From Vampirovibrionales bacterium (GTDB taxonomy: Bacteria > Cyanobacteriota > Vampirovibrionia > Vampirovibrionales > Vampirovibrionaceae), in assembly GCA_029262635.1 (NCBI GenBank), contig JAJCZA010000005.1, forward strand, positions 310,001 to 374,000: a stretch of 64,000 nucleotides of DNA. Direction: 5' to 3'. The position numbers were made by a program, and so were the translations under genes. This document shows positions 7,623 through 16,764 of the stretch, piece by piece. Numbering within the stretch: the first letter of the stretch is position 1; every line of letters begins with the position of its first letter. The notes beneath the pieces were generated by a model that saw only the letters and a list, made by a program, of their open reading frames with translations, had not been told where the DNA came from and did no database searches.

Positions 7623-9251
7623 ATGACTGCGGAACCTTCTACCCCTTTAGATAACTGGTTTTCCGACCTCCCTCTAGAATCACAAGTCGCCCAACGACTG
7701 ATCTTGGGCTATCAAGGCAAGCCTCACGATTTATCGGCCAACGAATGGTTTAATGAATTCCTTCAACTCGGACTCGGGGGCGTTATCTTTTTTAGAGAAA
7801 ACTTCGAGGCACTGGAGCCACTGGAACCAAGTCGTGTGGCCCAACTCCTCAGCGATATTGATCAAGCGATTCCCGAATCCTTTCCCCGCCCTTTCCTAAC
7901 GCTAGATCAAGAAGGGGGACAAGTCGAGCGGCTTCCTCATACCGTTTTCCCCACTTCTATCAACCCGGCATCCTTGGCATTGACCCTTCAGAACGTAGAA
8001 TCCAATGAATTTTGCGCCGAGGTTTATGACCTCTCCGCTTATCATCTGTCACTCCTTGGATTCAACATGAATTTATTCCCCACGCTGGATGTGAATCTGG
8101 AGAAAAAAAACCCCGTCATCGGCCCTCGTTCGTTTGGGCAAACCCCGGAAACCGTCTGGCGTTTTGCAAAAGTTGCCATGGAACGACTAGACGCACGAAA
8201 GATATTAGCGGTCGGCAAGCACTTCCCCGGCCATGGCCATGGCACCGTCGACTCTCATGAACAGCTTCCCACCCTTCATTTTACGGCTCAGGAATTGCAA
8301 GCGTTTAAACACGCCATTGAGGCAAACATTCCCGCGCTCATGGTTGCTCATGGCTATTACCCAACACTTCAGGATAGTGCCGGCGAACAGAACATTCCGG
8401 CAACAGCCTCAAAAACTATTCTTCAAGACTTGCTAAGAGAAGACCTCAACTTTAAAGGGCTCACCCTCAGTGATGACATGTGTATGGGTGCTGTAACAGG
8501 CGGTTTCGACCCGGTAGAAACCGCTATTCGCTCTATTGAAGCGGGCATTGATATACTTATTTACCGAGAATCTACCGAAACGCAATGGGCTATTCTCCAA
8601 GGGATCGTCAAAGCCATCGAGAGTGGACGGATCAGTCGGGAAGCCCATGATCAAACCATGGCTCGAATTGCCGCTCAGAAAGTAAAGCTCCCGGTTTGTA
8701 AACCCAATCTGACCACCTTGTCTCAGGTCATGTCGCCTCCGGCCATCGAAGCCGTTGCTTCATTCATCGCAGGAAAAGCCCTGACCCTACTTCATGACAA
8801 TCAGGAATTCGACATGCCTATTGATCCTGAGGACCTACTCTGGATCGTCCACCCAGATCGAGGCGAAATTCCCGCTTATTACCCGGATATTGCCTCCTCA
8901 GAGGAGCTGCCTAATCTCCTTAAAGCAAAAGGGCTAGCCCCTGTCTACGAACATCGGTACGCTCTGGGCGACCCCATCCCCTTCCCAAAAGATTCTGAAA
9001 ACCCGGAAGTGGTTGTTTTTATCACTTATAGCCCTCAACTCCATGCCGGACAGATTGAATTCTATAAGGCCCTTCGTGAAAGATTCCCGGACGTTTTCAT
9101 TCTTCTAGTTTCCGCCGGAACCGCTTACGATCGGGAATGGATGCCCGATGTCGATCTACATTTCGTTATGGGGAGCTACCGCCCGGCCTCAATGGAAGCC
9201 CTTAGTGAAAAACTGAGCTGCCAACCAGAGCCCGAACCCGTTCACCGATAA
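7623..9251 (+). CDS. nagZ: Glycoside hydrolase family 3 beta-N-acetylhexosaminidase (NagZ-like)
   Basis: The 542-residue protein has a GH3 TIM-barrel: D-Q-E-G-G near 95, the NagZ signature K-H-F-P-G-H-G at about 199-205 followed by the D-S-H loop, and S-D-D-M near 284 where the catalytic aspartate sits. NagZ removes GlcNAc from anhydro-muropeptides during wall recycling. The protein is about 200 residues longer than the compact E. coli type; the extra C-terminal region (about 345-542) looks like the alpha/beta second domain of two-domain GH3 enzymes. No signal peptide is seen, so a cytoplasmic location is likely. The murQ gene at 43 kb supports a recycling role. Confidence 0.88.
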   Translation: MTAEPSTPLDNWFSDLPLESQVAQRLILGYQGKPHDLSANEWFNEFLQLGLGGVIFFRENFEALEPLEPSRVAQLLSDIDQAIPESFPRPFLTLDQEGGQVERLPHTVFPTSINPASLALTLQNVESNEFCAEVYDLSAYHLSLLGFNMNLFPTLDVNLEKKNPVIGPRSFGQTPETVWRFAKVAMERLDARKILAVGKHFPGHGHGTVDSHEQLPTLHFTAQELQAFKHAIEANIPALMVAHGYYPTLQDSAGEQNIPATASKTILQDLLREDLNFKGLTLSDDMCMGAVTGGFDPVETAIRSIEAGIDILIYRESTETQWAILQGIVKAIESGRISREAHDQTMARIAAQKVKLPVCKPNLTTLSQVMSPPAIEAVASFIAGKALTLLHDNQEFDMPIDPEDLLWIVHPDRGEIPAYYPDIASSEELPNLLKAKGLAPVYEHRYALGDPIPFPKDSENPEVVVFITYSPQLHAGQIEFYKALRERFPDVFILLVSAGTAYDREWMPDVDLHFVMGSYRPASMEALSEKLSCQPEPEPVHR

Positions 9252-9435
9252 TAAAACCGCTTTTTAAAAAACTTCAGTAATTTTACCCATACAGAATCCT
9301 CCCTTTCCAACCGATAGGTGATTATAAGTGTTAGGCTGATCATTTTCGCAGAGAGAGAGAGCGACTCTCTTATCTTATTTATCAAGCTTAAGTTTACTAA
9401 CATTGCCGAATAATTTACCAAGGAGGATCTTCAAT

Positions 9436-9828
9436 ATGAGAACAGCTTCAAGTGGTTTTACCCTCGTCGAACTCGCAGTTGTAATTGCCATCGTGGCCAT
9501 TTTAGCCGCCGTTGCCGTCCCCCGGCTAGTTGACTCCACCGATGCGGCTCAACGTTCTGTGGCATTGGACTTTGTTTCCCAACTTAATAGTGCGGCTGCC
9601 ATGTACACCGCCAAGCAAATGACCACCCCCAACGGCTTCGATGACTTTATCACCAACGGTGCTATTGCAGCAGGCGATGAGTTTACCTTGAGCACCTCCA
9701 CACTAGGTGATGGCTCTTGTACCATTGCAGCCGGTGCGGTTACCTGTGCAACAGCCTTCGATAAACTGGGTGCGGTTACCTACACATGGACTTCGGGCGC
9801 AGTCACCCATAACGTTCCTGCACTCTAA
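9436..9828 (+). CDS. Type IV pilin-like protein (prepilin)
   Basis: The start at 9436 is chosen because AAGGAGG lies 9 nt upstream and the product then begins M-R-T-A-S-S-G, a short basic leader ending in Gly. The prepilin peptidase site G|F-T-L-V-E-L follows with the conserved glutamate at mature position 5, then a 20-residue hydrophobic helix (V-V-I-A-I-V-A-I-L). The mature 123-residue protein has two C-terminal cysteines (S-C-T and T-C-A) that may form a disulfide. It is a major pilin or a pseudopilin of a type IV pilus or type II secretion system. No assembly genes are nearby, so which one cannot be decided. Confidence 0.9.
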   Translation: MRTASSGFTLVELAVVIAIVAILAAVAVPRLVDSTDAAQRSVALDFVSQLNSAAAMYTAKQMTTPNGFDDFITNGAIAAGDEFTLSTSTLGDGSCTIAAGAVTCATAFDKLGAVTYTWTSGAVTHNVPAL

Positions 9829-9853
9829 AGTTTAATTAATCAACTTTTTTAAA

Positions 9854-9893
9854 GAAGTCTGGCAAATGCGTCCATTTGCCGGACTTCTTTTTA
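9854..9893 (+). terminator. Rho-independent terminator after pilin gene
   Basis: A 15-bp stem with one G-U pair (9854-9868 with 9873-9887) and a 4-nt loop, followed by a T-rich tract CTTTTTAT. It separates the pilin gene from the downstream kinase gene. Confidence 0.92.
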
Positions 9894-9918
9894 TGAAAAA
9901 AGCGATAAGATAAAAACA

Positions 9919-11064
9919 ATGATAAGACGTTTTACGATTCAATCCATTGTCGTCCCACTGGCTGTCATGGTCATGTTAACTCTTTTGGTGGGCTACACAG
10001 CCTATCAAGTAACCCAAACCTGGGAGCAAGCCATCAACAAGTTGACGACTGAACTGGTTCAAAGCCAAATTCTCAACAATATCCACAGCCAACTGCTCCA
10101 GTCCCATCAGGCTCAACAACAAGGCCATATGGAAAAAGCCGTTGAGCTATGGGGGACCGCCAAACAACAAGTTGATTTTTTAAACCGAAACAATCCATCA
10201 AACACACTTGTCGCCCCTATCAGCCTTTCCCTTTTCCTCAGCAAGCCAAACAACATCCATCATATCCCCATCATTCTGAAAGAAAGTTACTTTCACGCCA
10301 ATCTAAAAAAACAACAAACCGCACTCATCGAATTGCAAAAAAACTCTCGTCGTATCACCCTACTGACCACCGCCAGCATGGTGATACTGGGTCTCTTATT
10401 GATCAGCGCCACGGCGCTGGATCTGACCCGATTATTCCAGGAGCTCGCTCGCTCAAGGGATCTAAACAACCGAATCCAAGAAGAGGAACGGCACCGAATC
10501 GCTCAAGAGCTTCATGATGCAGTGATTCAAGAATTAATTGGTCTCAAACGGAATTATCAGCCGGACAAAGTAGACTACTTGGTAGAATCCATCCGACGCA
10601 TTTGCCACAGCCTCAAACCACAAGTGCTTGAGGATCTAGGCTTTTTAGCGGGGCTGGAGCTTTTGGTTAATGATTTAAAAACCACCAGTCCATGCGATGT
10701 CCGTTTGAACATTGACTCGGAAAACTTGTCCCACCTCCCGAAACACTACGAACTGCCCCTTTTCAGGATTGTCCAGGAGTTATTAAACAACATTAAACAA
10801 CACGCCGAAGCCCAGAAAGCCAACCTGACCTTGATTTACGAGCCAGAAGAGAGCCCCCTGCTCCGACTCTATATTCAGGATAACGGTAAGGGGTTTGATC
10901 CTCATCAAAAAACCTCCCGACTCGGTATTACGGGTGTTCGAGAACGGGTTGTTCAACTGGATGGCCAACTTAAGATTCAGTCTAAACTTGGCCAGGGCAG
11001 TACGTTTCAAGTTTTTATCCCCATTCGCCCGACAGTGCCGCACTCTAAAGACAACCACAGGTAA
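9919..11064 (+). CDS. Membrane sensor histidine kinase (HisKA_3/NarX type)
   Basis: The 381-residue protein has TM1 at about 8-30, an extracytoplasmic helical region (31-147), TM2 at about 148-170, then a HisKA_3 box E-R-H-R-I-A-Q-E-L-H-D with the phospho-accepting His near 199. The HATPase domain has an N-box near L-L-N-N-I-K-Q-H and G-boxes D-N-G-K-G-F and G-Q-G-S-T. The sensor region resembles no domain I can name. The gene lies 5 bp before a NarL-type response regulator, its obvious partner. No Shine-Dalgarno is visible; TAAGAT ends seven bases before the ATG, so it may be read from a leaderless mRNA. Confidence 0.93.
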   Translation: MIRRFTIQSIVVPLAVMVMLTLLVGYTAYQVTQTWEQAINKLTTELVQSQILNNIHSQLLQSHQAQQQGHMEKAVELWGTAKQQVDFLNRNNPSNTLVAPISLSLFLSKPNNIHHIPIILKESYFHANLKKQQTALIELQKNSRRITLLTTASMVILGLLLISATALDLTRLFQELARSRDLNNRIQEEERHRIAQELHDAVIQELIGLKRNYQPDKVDYLVESIRRICHSLKPQVLEDLGFLAGLELLVNDLKTTSPCDVRLNIDSENLSHLPKHYELPLFRIVQELLNNIKQHAEAQKANLTLIYEPEESPLLRLYIQDNGKGFDPHQKTSRLGITGVRERVVQLDGQLKIQSKLGQGSTFQVFIPIRPTVPHSKDNHR

Positions 11065-11069
11065 CTTTC

Positions 11070-11717
11070 ATGCCCACCTCGTTCACACCACAAGTCACCC
11101 TGATGCTCGTTGATGACCATACGGTCGTCCGGCAAGGGACACGGGATTTGCTCGCCGCTCACCCCCAACTGACCGTTATCCACGAAAGCGAATCCGGCGA
11201 AAACTTAACCCAACTCATTACACTCAAAAAGCCAGATGTCATTCTCCTGGACATTAATCTGCCCGGTAAAAACGGGCTCGACCTATTGGAAATGCTCCGT
11301 CACGAAAAGCCCGAGCAAAAAGTGATTCTCTTTACCGCGCATACGGATATTCAATACATCCGCAAAGGCATTGCACTCCAAGCAAACGGATACCTTTCAA
11401 AAACTATTTCAGCCGAGGATCTACAAGAGGCGGTTCTAAGCGTCATGGCGGCCGAGGCAAAACCAGTCTACTCCAAAGATATTCTGGAAAAAATGGCCAC
11501 TATAGCCTTACTCGATGACAACAGTCCCAAGCTTACCGCCCGTGAACACGAAATTTTACTACAAGTCGCTCAAGGAATGACCAATAAAGACATTGCGAAA
11601 GTCCTAGTGCTTTCGGTAAAAACCGTGGACAGTCACGTAGCAAAACTCATGAAAAAGCTAGCGTTGAACAACCGAGCCCAACTCACCGCTCACGCCTATC
11701 AACATGGTTTTTTATAA
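11070..11717 (+). CDS. NarL/FixJ-family response regulator
   Basis: The 215-residue protein has a receiver domain (about 9-125) with acidic pair D-D near 15, phospho-acceptor D61 in L-L-D-I-N-L-P-G, and the conserved Thr/Lys positions (F-T-A, S-K-T). A LuxR-type helix-turn-helix domain (about 150-212) has L-T-A-R-E-H-E-I and the recognition helix around V-K-T-V-D-S-H. It should bind DNA as a dimer when phosphorylated by the kinase encoded immediately upstream. A G-G-T-A-A ribosome site precedes the ATG. Its targets are unknown; the pilin gene just upstream is one candidate. Confidence 0.95.
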   Translation: MPTSFTPQVTLMLVDDHTVVRQGTRDLLAAHPQLTVIHESESGENLTQLITLKKPDVILLDINLPGKNGLDLLEMLRHEKPEQKVILFTAHTDIQYIRKGIALQANGYLSKTISAEDLQEAVLSVMAAEAKPVYSKDILEKMATIALLDDNSPKLTAREHEILLQVAQGMTNKDIAKVLVLSVKTVDSHVAKLMKKLALNNRAQLTAHAYQHGFL

Positions 11718-11776
11718 CACTCTCTTTTCATTTGTAACAGTCCAGTATCAAAACCCGGCAAACCTACTGATTTTGT

Positions 11777-11805
11777 TTGGCTTTGCCCTAAAAATCCGAT
11801 ACAAT
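11777..11805 (+). promoter_or_regulatory. Promoter predicted to give a leaderless transcript
   Basis: -35 TTGGCT (11777-11782), 17-bp spacer, -10 TACAAT (11800-11805). The expected start site is about 11811-11813, one to three bases before the ATG at 11814, and there is no Shine-Dalgarno sequence. Confidence 0.6.
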
Positions 11806-11813
11806 AAGCAAGT

Positions 11814-13208
11814 ATGTTGGGACTTTTTCCGATTTTATTGAACCGCTCCTCCCGCGTTTTTATTAACGCGTTGATTCTGTTCTTTGTTTGCCTTGCCACA
11901 GTCTTGCCCGCCTCTGCCGAAGAACGCATTCTGGAACGCTTTGAAATCGAGACCACGAACAATAACAGCATCAAGGTCATTCTCTATACAGACGGCCGGA
12001 CCGCTTACCATACTGAGCCTCAAGACAAAGGGTTTTCCCTGATTCTAGACAATGCTCGTCTTTCAGACGTTAGCCGAAAAAGTGGTTTGCCCGTCGTCAT
12101 TGACAATAAAAACCGGTTTATTGGCCGGGCTGTCCCTGAAGGAGACGGCCAAATAAAAATCATTATCCCCAACCTACCTACGGATCAATATGCCGTCTCC
12201 GTGATCCAGCGCAACACACTAACTCAACTGGATCCAAAACCGAAATCGTCCGTCCAGCCCTTTAAGCCGACTGCCAGCAACGAAACCTTTGATGACCCGT
12301 TTGAGGAAATTGTTTCCCAATTCGAAAAACCGGAACCCTCCAAAAAATGGGCTCACCAAAAAAAACCAGACATTATTTCAGCCACTGGAACCACTCAACC
12401 CATCAAAAAGCCGCGCTCGGTTTACTATCCTCCAACAACAGCTTCTCCCAATCCGGCGTCTCAGCCCATGCCGCCTCGCTATTACTTTCCGCAATGGCAG
12501 CCACAGCGGTCCACTCTAAATACTAGCCCTTCCAAGAAATCTCCATCGAACTGGGTTTCTGTCACACCAGTCGAAAATTACGGCGCTATGGCTTTAGAGG
12601 ATGAAGAATCAAAAGACCTCCTTGAAGAGGTCCTAACCAACGACTCCGGAGAAATTTCTTCCATCCCTTTACCCACGAGTCAACTGGGATATAGACAACT
12701 TGACCCCGGATTTACCGAATCTCCAACAACGGAAATGGAAGTCGACCCTTTGTTGAGTGCCAACAGTCCAGCTGCTAGCAAGTCTGGATTTGTGCACTCG
12801 CTATTTTCCTGGATCAACCGGGACATTGCCGGGTTCCCTCTTTGGGGTGTTGTCTTGGCCTCCTTCTTTCTGGGTGGTATCGGACTTTTTGCTCTGATGG
12901 GGGCTTTATTGCTTGCCCGGCTCTTTATCAACCCCAAGTTGCTTACCCAGACCGCACCTGTTATTGAGCCGGCTCAAACAGCCTCCCACCCAACATTTCA
13001 GGACCCTTTTTACGCCGATAAAATGGCCGAGCTGGAGGAAAAAGCCCCTTTAGTTCCTGAAGAAATGGTTCCTTCTCATACCATCGATGATGATCCGGTA
13101 ATTTTCCCTGATCAGGCAATGGTGAACGCCACAGATTACTTGATCCATTCACCCAATAGTGTTCAAGAAGCCATCCGAAACACTACATTACTCAAAATAT
13201 CAGGCTAA
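11814..13208 (+). CDS. AMIN-like envelope protein with one C-terminal TM segment
   Basis: The 464-residue protein has an N-terminal signal sequence (about 15-36, cleavage near A-S-A). The region about 38-135 consists of alternating strands with an L-D-N-A-R-L segment, as in AMIN domains of PilQ and AmiC-type periplasmic proteins. A long Pro/Ser/Thr-rich linker (about 140-325) follows, then a strong transmembrane helix (about 343-370) and an acidic tail. The likely topology is a periplasmic N-domain anchored near the C-terminus with the tail in the cytoplasm. AMIN domains bind peptidoglycan; assignment here is by eye and tentative. Its stop overlaps the convergent TPR gene. Confidence 0.75.
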   Translation: MLGLFPILLNRSSRVFINALILFFVCLATVLPASAEERILERFEIETTNNNSIKVILYTDGRTAYHTEPQDKGFSLILDNARLSDVSRKSGLPVVIDNKNRFIGRAVPEGDGQIKIIIPNLPTDQYAVSVIQRNTLTQLDPKPKSSVQPFKPTASNETFDDPFEEIVSQFEKPEPSKKWAHQKKPDIISATGTTQPIKKPRSVYYPPTTASPNPASQPMPPRYYFPQWQPQRSTLNTSPSKKSPSNWVSVTPVENYGAMALEDEESKDLLEEVLTNDSGEISSIPLPTSQLGYRQLDPGFTESPTTEMEVDPLLSANSPAASKSGFVHSLFSWINRDIAGFPLWGVVLASFFLGGIGLFALMGALLLARLFINPKLLTQTAPVIEPAQTASHPTFQDPFYADKMAELEEKAPLVPEEMVPSHTIDDDPVIFPDQAMVNATDYLIHSPNSVQEAIRNTTLLKISG

Positions 13209-13684
13209 AGCAGACCCATCTTCCGAAATTTAATCCGTATTTCAGGCGATGGCGGTAGTTTTCCGCCCTGAAGCTCAATATAATGCTTGTAAGCTTGTTT
13301 TGCTCCTGCCATATCACCTTGGGCTTCCTTCACTTCGCCTAAATTATAGTAGGCCGGTGCAAAGTTAGGATAAAGCTCAACCAGATTGCTCAGGATCGCC
13401 AACGATTCGCCCAACTTACCTTCGGCTTTTAACGCCATACTTAACCCAAGGTAAGCATGAGGTTCGGTGGGATTGACCTTGAGTGCTTTTCGATAACTCT
13501 TTGCCGCCGACCGATAATGCCCTTGACTAAAGTCAAGCGTGGCTTCATCCAGATACTGCTCCGACGTTTTTGCCGCCATACTCTGAGCGACAATGCCATA
13601 CACCAGGCCTGTCAATAACAGCAGGGTAACAACACCCCGAAACACTTTGGGGCGAGAGTCCTTTCTTTTTCTATAGATCAACAT
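13205..13684 (-). CDS. TPR-repeat protein with N-terminal signal anchor
   Basis: The 159-residue protein has a basic N-terminus (M-L-I-Y-R-K-R-K) and a hydrophobic helix (about 18-34), then three TPR motifs (about 39-145) with the typical A-Y-x-x-L-G and A-Y-Y-N-L-G spacing, ending in basic residues. TPR domains mediate protein contacts; the anchored, probably periplasmic form suggests a scaffold for an envelope complex. AAGGAG lies 8 bases upstream of the ATG. The gene converges on the AMIN-like gene with a 4-bp overlap of stop codons (CTAA read on both strands). The partner is unknown. Confidence 0.85.
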   Translation of the reverse strand: MLIYRKRKDSRPKVFRGVVTLLLLTGLVYGIVAQSMAAKTSEQYLDEATLDFSQGHYRSAAKSYRKALKVNPTEPHAYLGLSMALKAEGKLGESLAILSNLVELYPNFAPAYYNLGEVKEAQGDMAGAKQAYKHYIELQGGKLPPSPEIRIKFRKMGLL

Positions 13685-13862
13685 CTGAAAACTCCTTTTT
13701 CGAACAGCAACCGTGCTAGAATTGTACCTTATTTAAAGGCAGGCAAAAAATAGACCTTTCTTTTTCAACCCCTCACCATTCTAAAAAACGCCCAAGTCCT
13801 GATGAAAGTTGAGGTTGAAGTGGTTTTAATCCCCTTCCCTTTATGCTATATTTCCTCTGCCG

Positions 13863-13892
13863 TTAACATCAAAATAATATTTTGCATATCAT
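13863..13892 (+). promoter_or_regulatory. Promoter of the fba-gap-tpiA run
   Basis: -35 TTAACA (13863-13868), 18-bp spacer, -10 TATCAT (13887-13892), about 20 bp before the fba start and followed by a GAAGGAGAAG ribosome site. Confidence 0.6.
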
Positions 13893-13913
13893 ACAAGAAG
13901 GAGAAGAAAGGCA

Positions 13914-14822
13914 ATGACAGCAACTATGACACAAGCTCAACCCCGTCTAAAATTAGAAGATATGGACCTCTCCATCGGTAAGAAAACCCGATTACACCGA
14001 CTGCTCTATGAACATGGACCTGGAAACGGTACTATGCTCCTTCTTCCTACTGATCAGGGCTTAGAACATGGCCCCATGGATTTTTTCGTCAACCCACCTT
14101 GCTCTAACCCGGATTATCAATGCCAGCTCGCCTTAAAGGGCCATTACTCTGGCGCTGTTTTTCACATCGGCTTGGCTGAAAAATACTTCAAGCCTTACGC
14201 CGGTAAAGTCCCCCTCGTTCTTAAAATCAACGGCAAAACCTGTATCCCTTCGGATGCCCAAGCCTTTTCTCCTCTGACCGGTTCAGTTGAAGATGCTGTT
14301 CGACTGGGTGCTGACGCCATTGGTTACACCCTGTATGTCGGCTCGCCTTCTCAAGATTTGGATATTCAACAGTTTAACGACGTGCGCCGTGAGGCCGAAC
14401 GTTATGGAATGCCCATTATCATGTGGGCCTACCCGCGGGGCGAAGCCATTGAAGCCAAAGGCGGAAAAGATAGCCTTTATGCGATTGATTATGCCGCCCG
14501 AGTCGCCTGTGAGCTGGGTGCTGATGTCGTCAAAATCAATTACCCTAAAATGGGTGCGACCGCCGCTTCTCCTAAACCCTACAACGAACTAAGTTTAGAC
14601 TTTCGTGAAGGCGTTCGCAAGGTCGTTGCTTCCGCAGGCAAGACCATGGTCCTTTTTTCCGGTGGTAGCAAAGTGAGTGATGAGGACTTACTGGAAAAAG
14701 CCCAGATTGGTATCGAGTGTGGTGGCACGGGTCTAATTTTTGGTCGAAACATGTGGCAACGGCCCATGGACGAAGCGATTAACATCAGTCAGCGTACCCT
14801 TGAGATGATGAAAAAATTCTAA
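13914..14822 (+). CDS. fbaB: Class I fructose-bisphosphate aldolase, DhnA/FbaB type
   Basis: The 302-residue protein belongs to the DeoC/LacD/FbaB-type aldolase family: L-P-T-D-Q-G-L-E-H-G-P near 45, Y-P-R-G-E-A in the middle, and V-V-K-I-N-Y-P-K near 206 where the Schiff-base lysine is expected. It cleaves fructose-1,6-bisphosphate into dihydroxyacetone phosphate and glyceraldehyde-3-phosphate without metal. gap and tpiA follow directly, so consecutive lower-glycolysis/gluconeogenesis steps are encoded together. An alternative start at the second Met (residue 5) is possible; a good ribosome site precedes the first. Confidence 0.92.
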   Translation: MTATMTQAQPRLKLEDMDLSIGKKTRLHRLLYEHGPGNGTMLLLPTDQGLEHGPMDFFVNPPCSNPDYQCQLALKGHYSGAVFHIGLAEKYFKPYAGKVPLVLKINGKTCIPSDAQAFSPLTGSVEDAVRLGADAIGYTLYVGSPSQDLDIQQFNDVRREAERYGMPIIMWAYPRGEAIEAKGGKDSLYAIDYAARVACELGADVVKINYPKMGATAASPKPYNELSLDFREGVRKVVASAGKTMVLFSGGSKVSDEDLLEKAQIGIECGGTGLIFGRNMWQRPMDEAINISQRTLEMMKKF

Positions 14823-14848
14823 CCAATATTTAAAAAGGAGATTTCCCC

Positions 14849-15874
14849 ATGGGAACAAAAGTTGCAATTAACGGTTTTGGTCGTATTGGCCGACTCACCC
14901 TCCGGGCGGCTCTGGAGAACCCGACAATTAACTTTGAAGTTGTGGCGATTAATGATCTAGTGCCCGCTAAACAGTTGGCTCACCTGTTCAAGTATGATTC
15001 CACCCACCGAACGTTTAAAGGCGAAGTGGACCACACGGAAAACACCTTGATCATCAACGGACGCTCCATTCAAATCACGGCTGAACGAGATCCTGCCAAC
15101 CTGCCCTGGAAAAAACTGGGTGTGGATGTGGTCATTGAATCCACCGGCTTCTTTACCAAGGCTGAACTGGCAAAAAAACACATTGAAGCGGGCGCAAAGA
15201 AAGTGATCATCTCAGCTCCGGCTAAGGGCGAAGATATTACACTGGCACTGGGTATTAACATGAGTCAGTACAATCCCGAAAAACACCATATTATCTCCAA
15301 TGCGAGTTGCACAACCAATTGCCTAGCCCCTATTGCCAAAGTTCTCCATGAGAATTTTGGCATTAAAAGCGGCCTAATGAACACCATCCACAGTTACACC
15401 GGCGATCAGTGCTTGTTGGACGCACCTCACTCGGATCCACGCCGTTCCCGATCCGCAGCACTCAACATTGTTCCCACCTCAACCGGTGCTGCCAAGGCCA
15501 TTTCTCTAGTGCTACCCGAACTCACCGGAAAACTCGACGGCTTTGCCGTTCGTGTTCCCACACCGACCGTCAGCATGGTGGATCTTACGATTCAAACCGA
15601 GAAACCCATTACGATGGATCGTGTAAACCAAGCCCTGAAGCTAGCCGCCGAAGGCGAGTTAAAAGGTATTTTAGAATACTCGGAAGCACCGCTGGTCAGC
15701 TCTGACTTTATTGGCAACCCGCACAGCAGTAGCTTTGACCCTGAACTCACCCGAGTCATGGGCGATAATCACGTGAAAGTAGTCAGCTGGTATGACAACG
15801 AATGGGGCTACAGCAACCGATTGGCAGAACTAACCCAATTTGTGGGGGAGCGTTTACCAGTTAACGCCCAGTAA
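14849..15874 (+). CDS. gap: Glyceraldehyde-3-phosphate dehydrogenase
   Basis: The 341-residue enzyme has the Rossmann start K-V-A-I-N-G-F-G-R-I-G-R, the catalytic S-N-A-S-C-T-T-N-C-L-A-P near residue 150, and the C-terminal W-Y-D-N-E-W-G-Y-S-N-R signature. It oxidises and phosphorylates glyceraldehyde-3-phosphate with NAD(P). AAGGAG precedes the ATG, 26 bp after fba. Residues after the second glycine-rich strand (A-I-N-D-L) resemble NAD-preferring forms, but dual cofactor use cannot be excluded. Confidence 0.98.
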   Translation: MGTKVAINGFGRIGRLTLRAALENPTINFEVVAINDLVPAKQLAHLFKYDSTHRTFKGEVDHTENTLIINGRSIQITAERDPANLPWKKLGVDVVIESTGFFTKAELAKKHIEAGAKKVIISAPAKGEDITLALGINMSQYNPEKHHIISNASCTTNCLAPIAKVLHENFGIKSGLMNTIHSYTGDQCLLDAPHSDPRRSRSAALNIVPTSTGAAKAISLVLPELTGKLDGFAVRVPTPTVSMVDLTIQTEKPITMDRVNQALKLAAEGELKGILEYSEAPLVSSDFIGNPHSSSFDPELTRVMGDNHVKVVSWYDNEWGYSNRLAELTQFVGERLPVNAQ

Positions 15875-15961
15875 CGATATTCAATCTAGCAGGGGAGCTT
15901 CGCTTGATTCGGAAAAATGCGACAACTTCCCTGCTTTCCTATAAAGAAAGAGGATCTCATC

Positions 15962-16759
15962 ATGACGACAACATCCCGACGTTTTGTCATTGCTGGCAAC
16001 TGGAAGATGTACAAAACCGTAGACGAAGCCCACGACTTTACCCGACGACTGTATGATCAGATGAAAGATGATGTCTCCAGCGTAGACGTCGTCATTTGCC
16101 CTCCCACACTGGCACTGGATCGTGTGACCCACACCATTGAAAAGGAGCTGGGAGGCGCCCCTTTCTCTACCGGAGCCCAAACCATGGAAAGTGGCGATGA
16201 AGGTGCCTTTACCGGCGAAACTGCACCGCCCATGCTAACCAGCCTCGGTATCCAGTTTGTCATTCTTGGCCACAGCGAACGTCGCCAGTACTATAACGAA
16301 ACCAACGAAACCGTCAATAAAAAGGTTCAGGCGGCACTCAAACATGGCCTGACCCCTATTATTTGTGTCGGCGAAACACTGGCTCAACGAGAAGCGGGTG
16401 AAACGGATACCTTAATTCAAGCTCAGGTGAAAGCCGCCATGACACAAATTGATGCGGTAATTTTGCCCCAACTGATTTTCGCTTACGAACCAGTTTGGGC
16501 CATTGGCACCGGAAAAACATGTGAAGCCACGGAAGCCAACCGAGTTTGCGGTCTGATTCGTACCAGTCTCTCGAAAATCGGCGATGCCTCAAAAACCCGA
16601 ATCCTCTACGGCGGCAGTGTTAAACCTGATAATAGCCTGGAACTGTTGAGTACCCCTGACATTGATGGCGCTCTAATTGGTGGTGCTAGCTTGGACGTGA
16701 GTAGCTTCACCCAAATCGTTTATCACGCGGCTCAACTTTCGCAAAAGGTACCGGCTTAG
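15962..16759 (+). CDS. tpiA: Triosephosphate isomerase
   Basis: The start at 15962 is preferred over an in-frame upstream ATG because AAAGAGGA lies upstream and the product then begins M-T-T-T-S-R-R-F-V-I-A-G-N-W-K-M, the usual start. The 265-residue TIM barrel has H in G-H-S-E-R-R (about 102) and the catalytic Glu in Y-E-P-V-W-A-I-G-T-G (about 175), with G-G-S-V near 221. It interconverts dihydroxyacetone phosphate and glyceraldehyde-3-phosphate, linking the products of the adjacent aldolase to Gap. Confidence 0.98.
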   Translation: MTTTSRRFVIAGNWKMYKTVDEAHDFTRRLYDQMKDDVSSVDVVICPPTLALDRVTHTIEKELGGAPFSTGAQTMESGDEGAFTGETAPPMLTSLGIQFVILGHSERRQYYNETNETVNKKVQAALKHGLTPIICVGETLAQREAGETDTLIQAQVKAAMTQIDAVILPQLIFAYEPVWAIGTGKTCEATEANRVCGLIRTSLSKIGDASKTRILYGGSVKPDNSLELLSTPDIDGALIGGASLDVSSFTQIVYHAAQLSQKVPA

Positions 16760-16764
16760 CCCCC

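Noticed and set aside
9351-9371. GA-rich tract with AGAGAG/CTCTCT hairpin before the pilin gene
   Set aside because: Looks like a low-complexity run; the 6-bp pairing is too weak to call a regulator or terminator.
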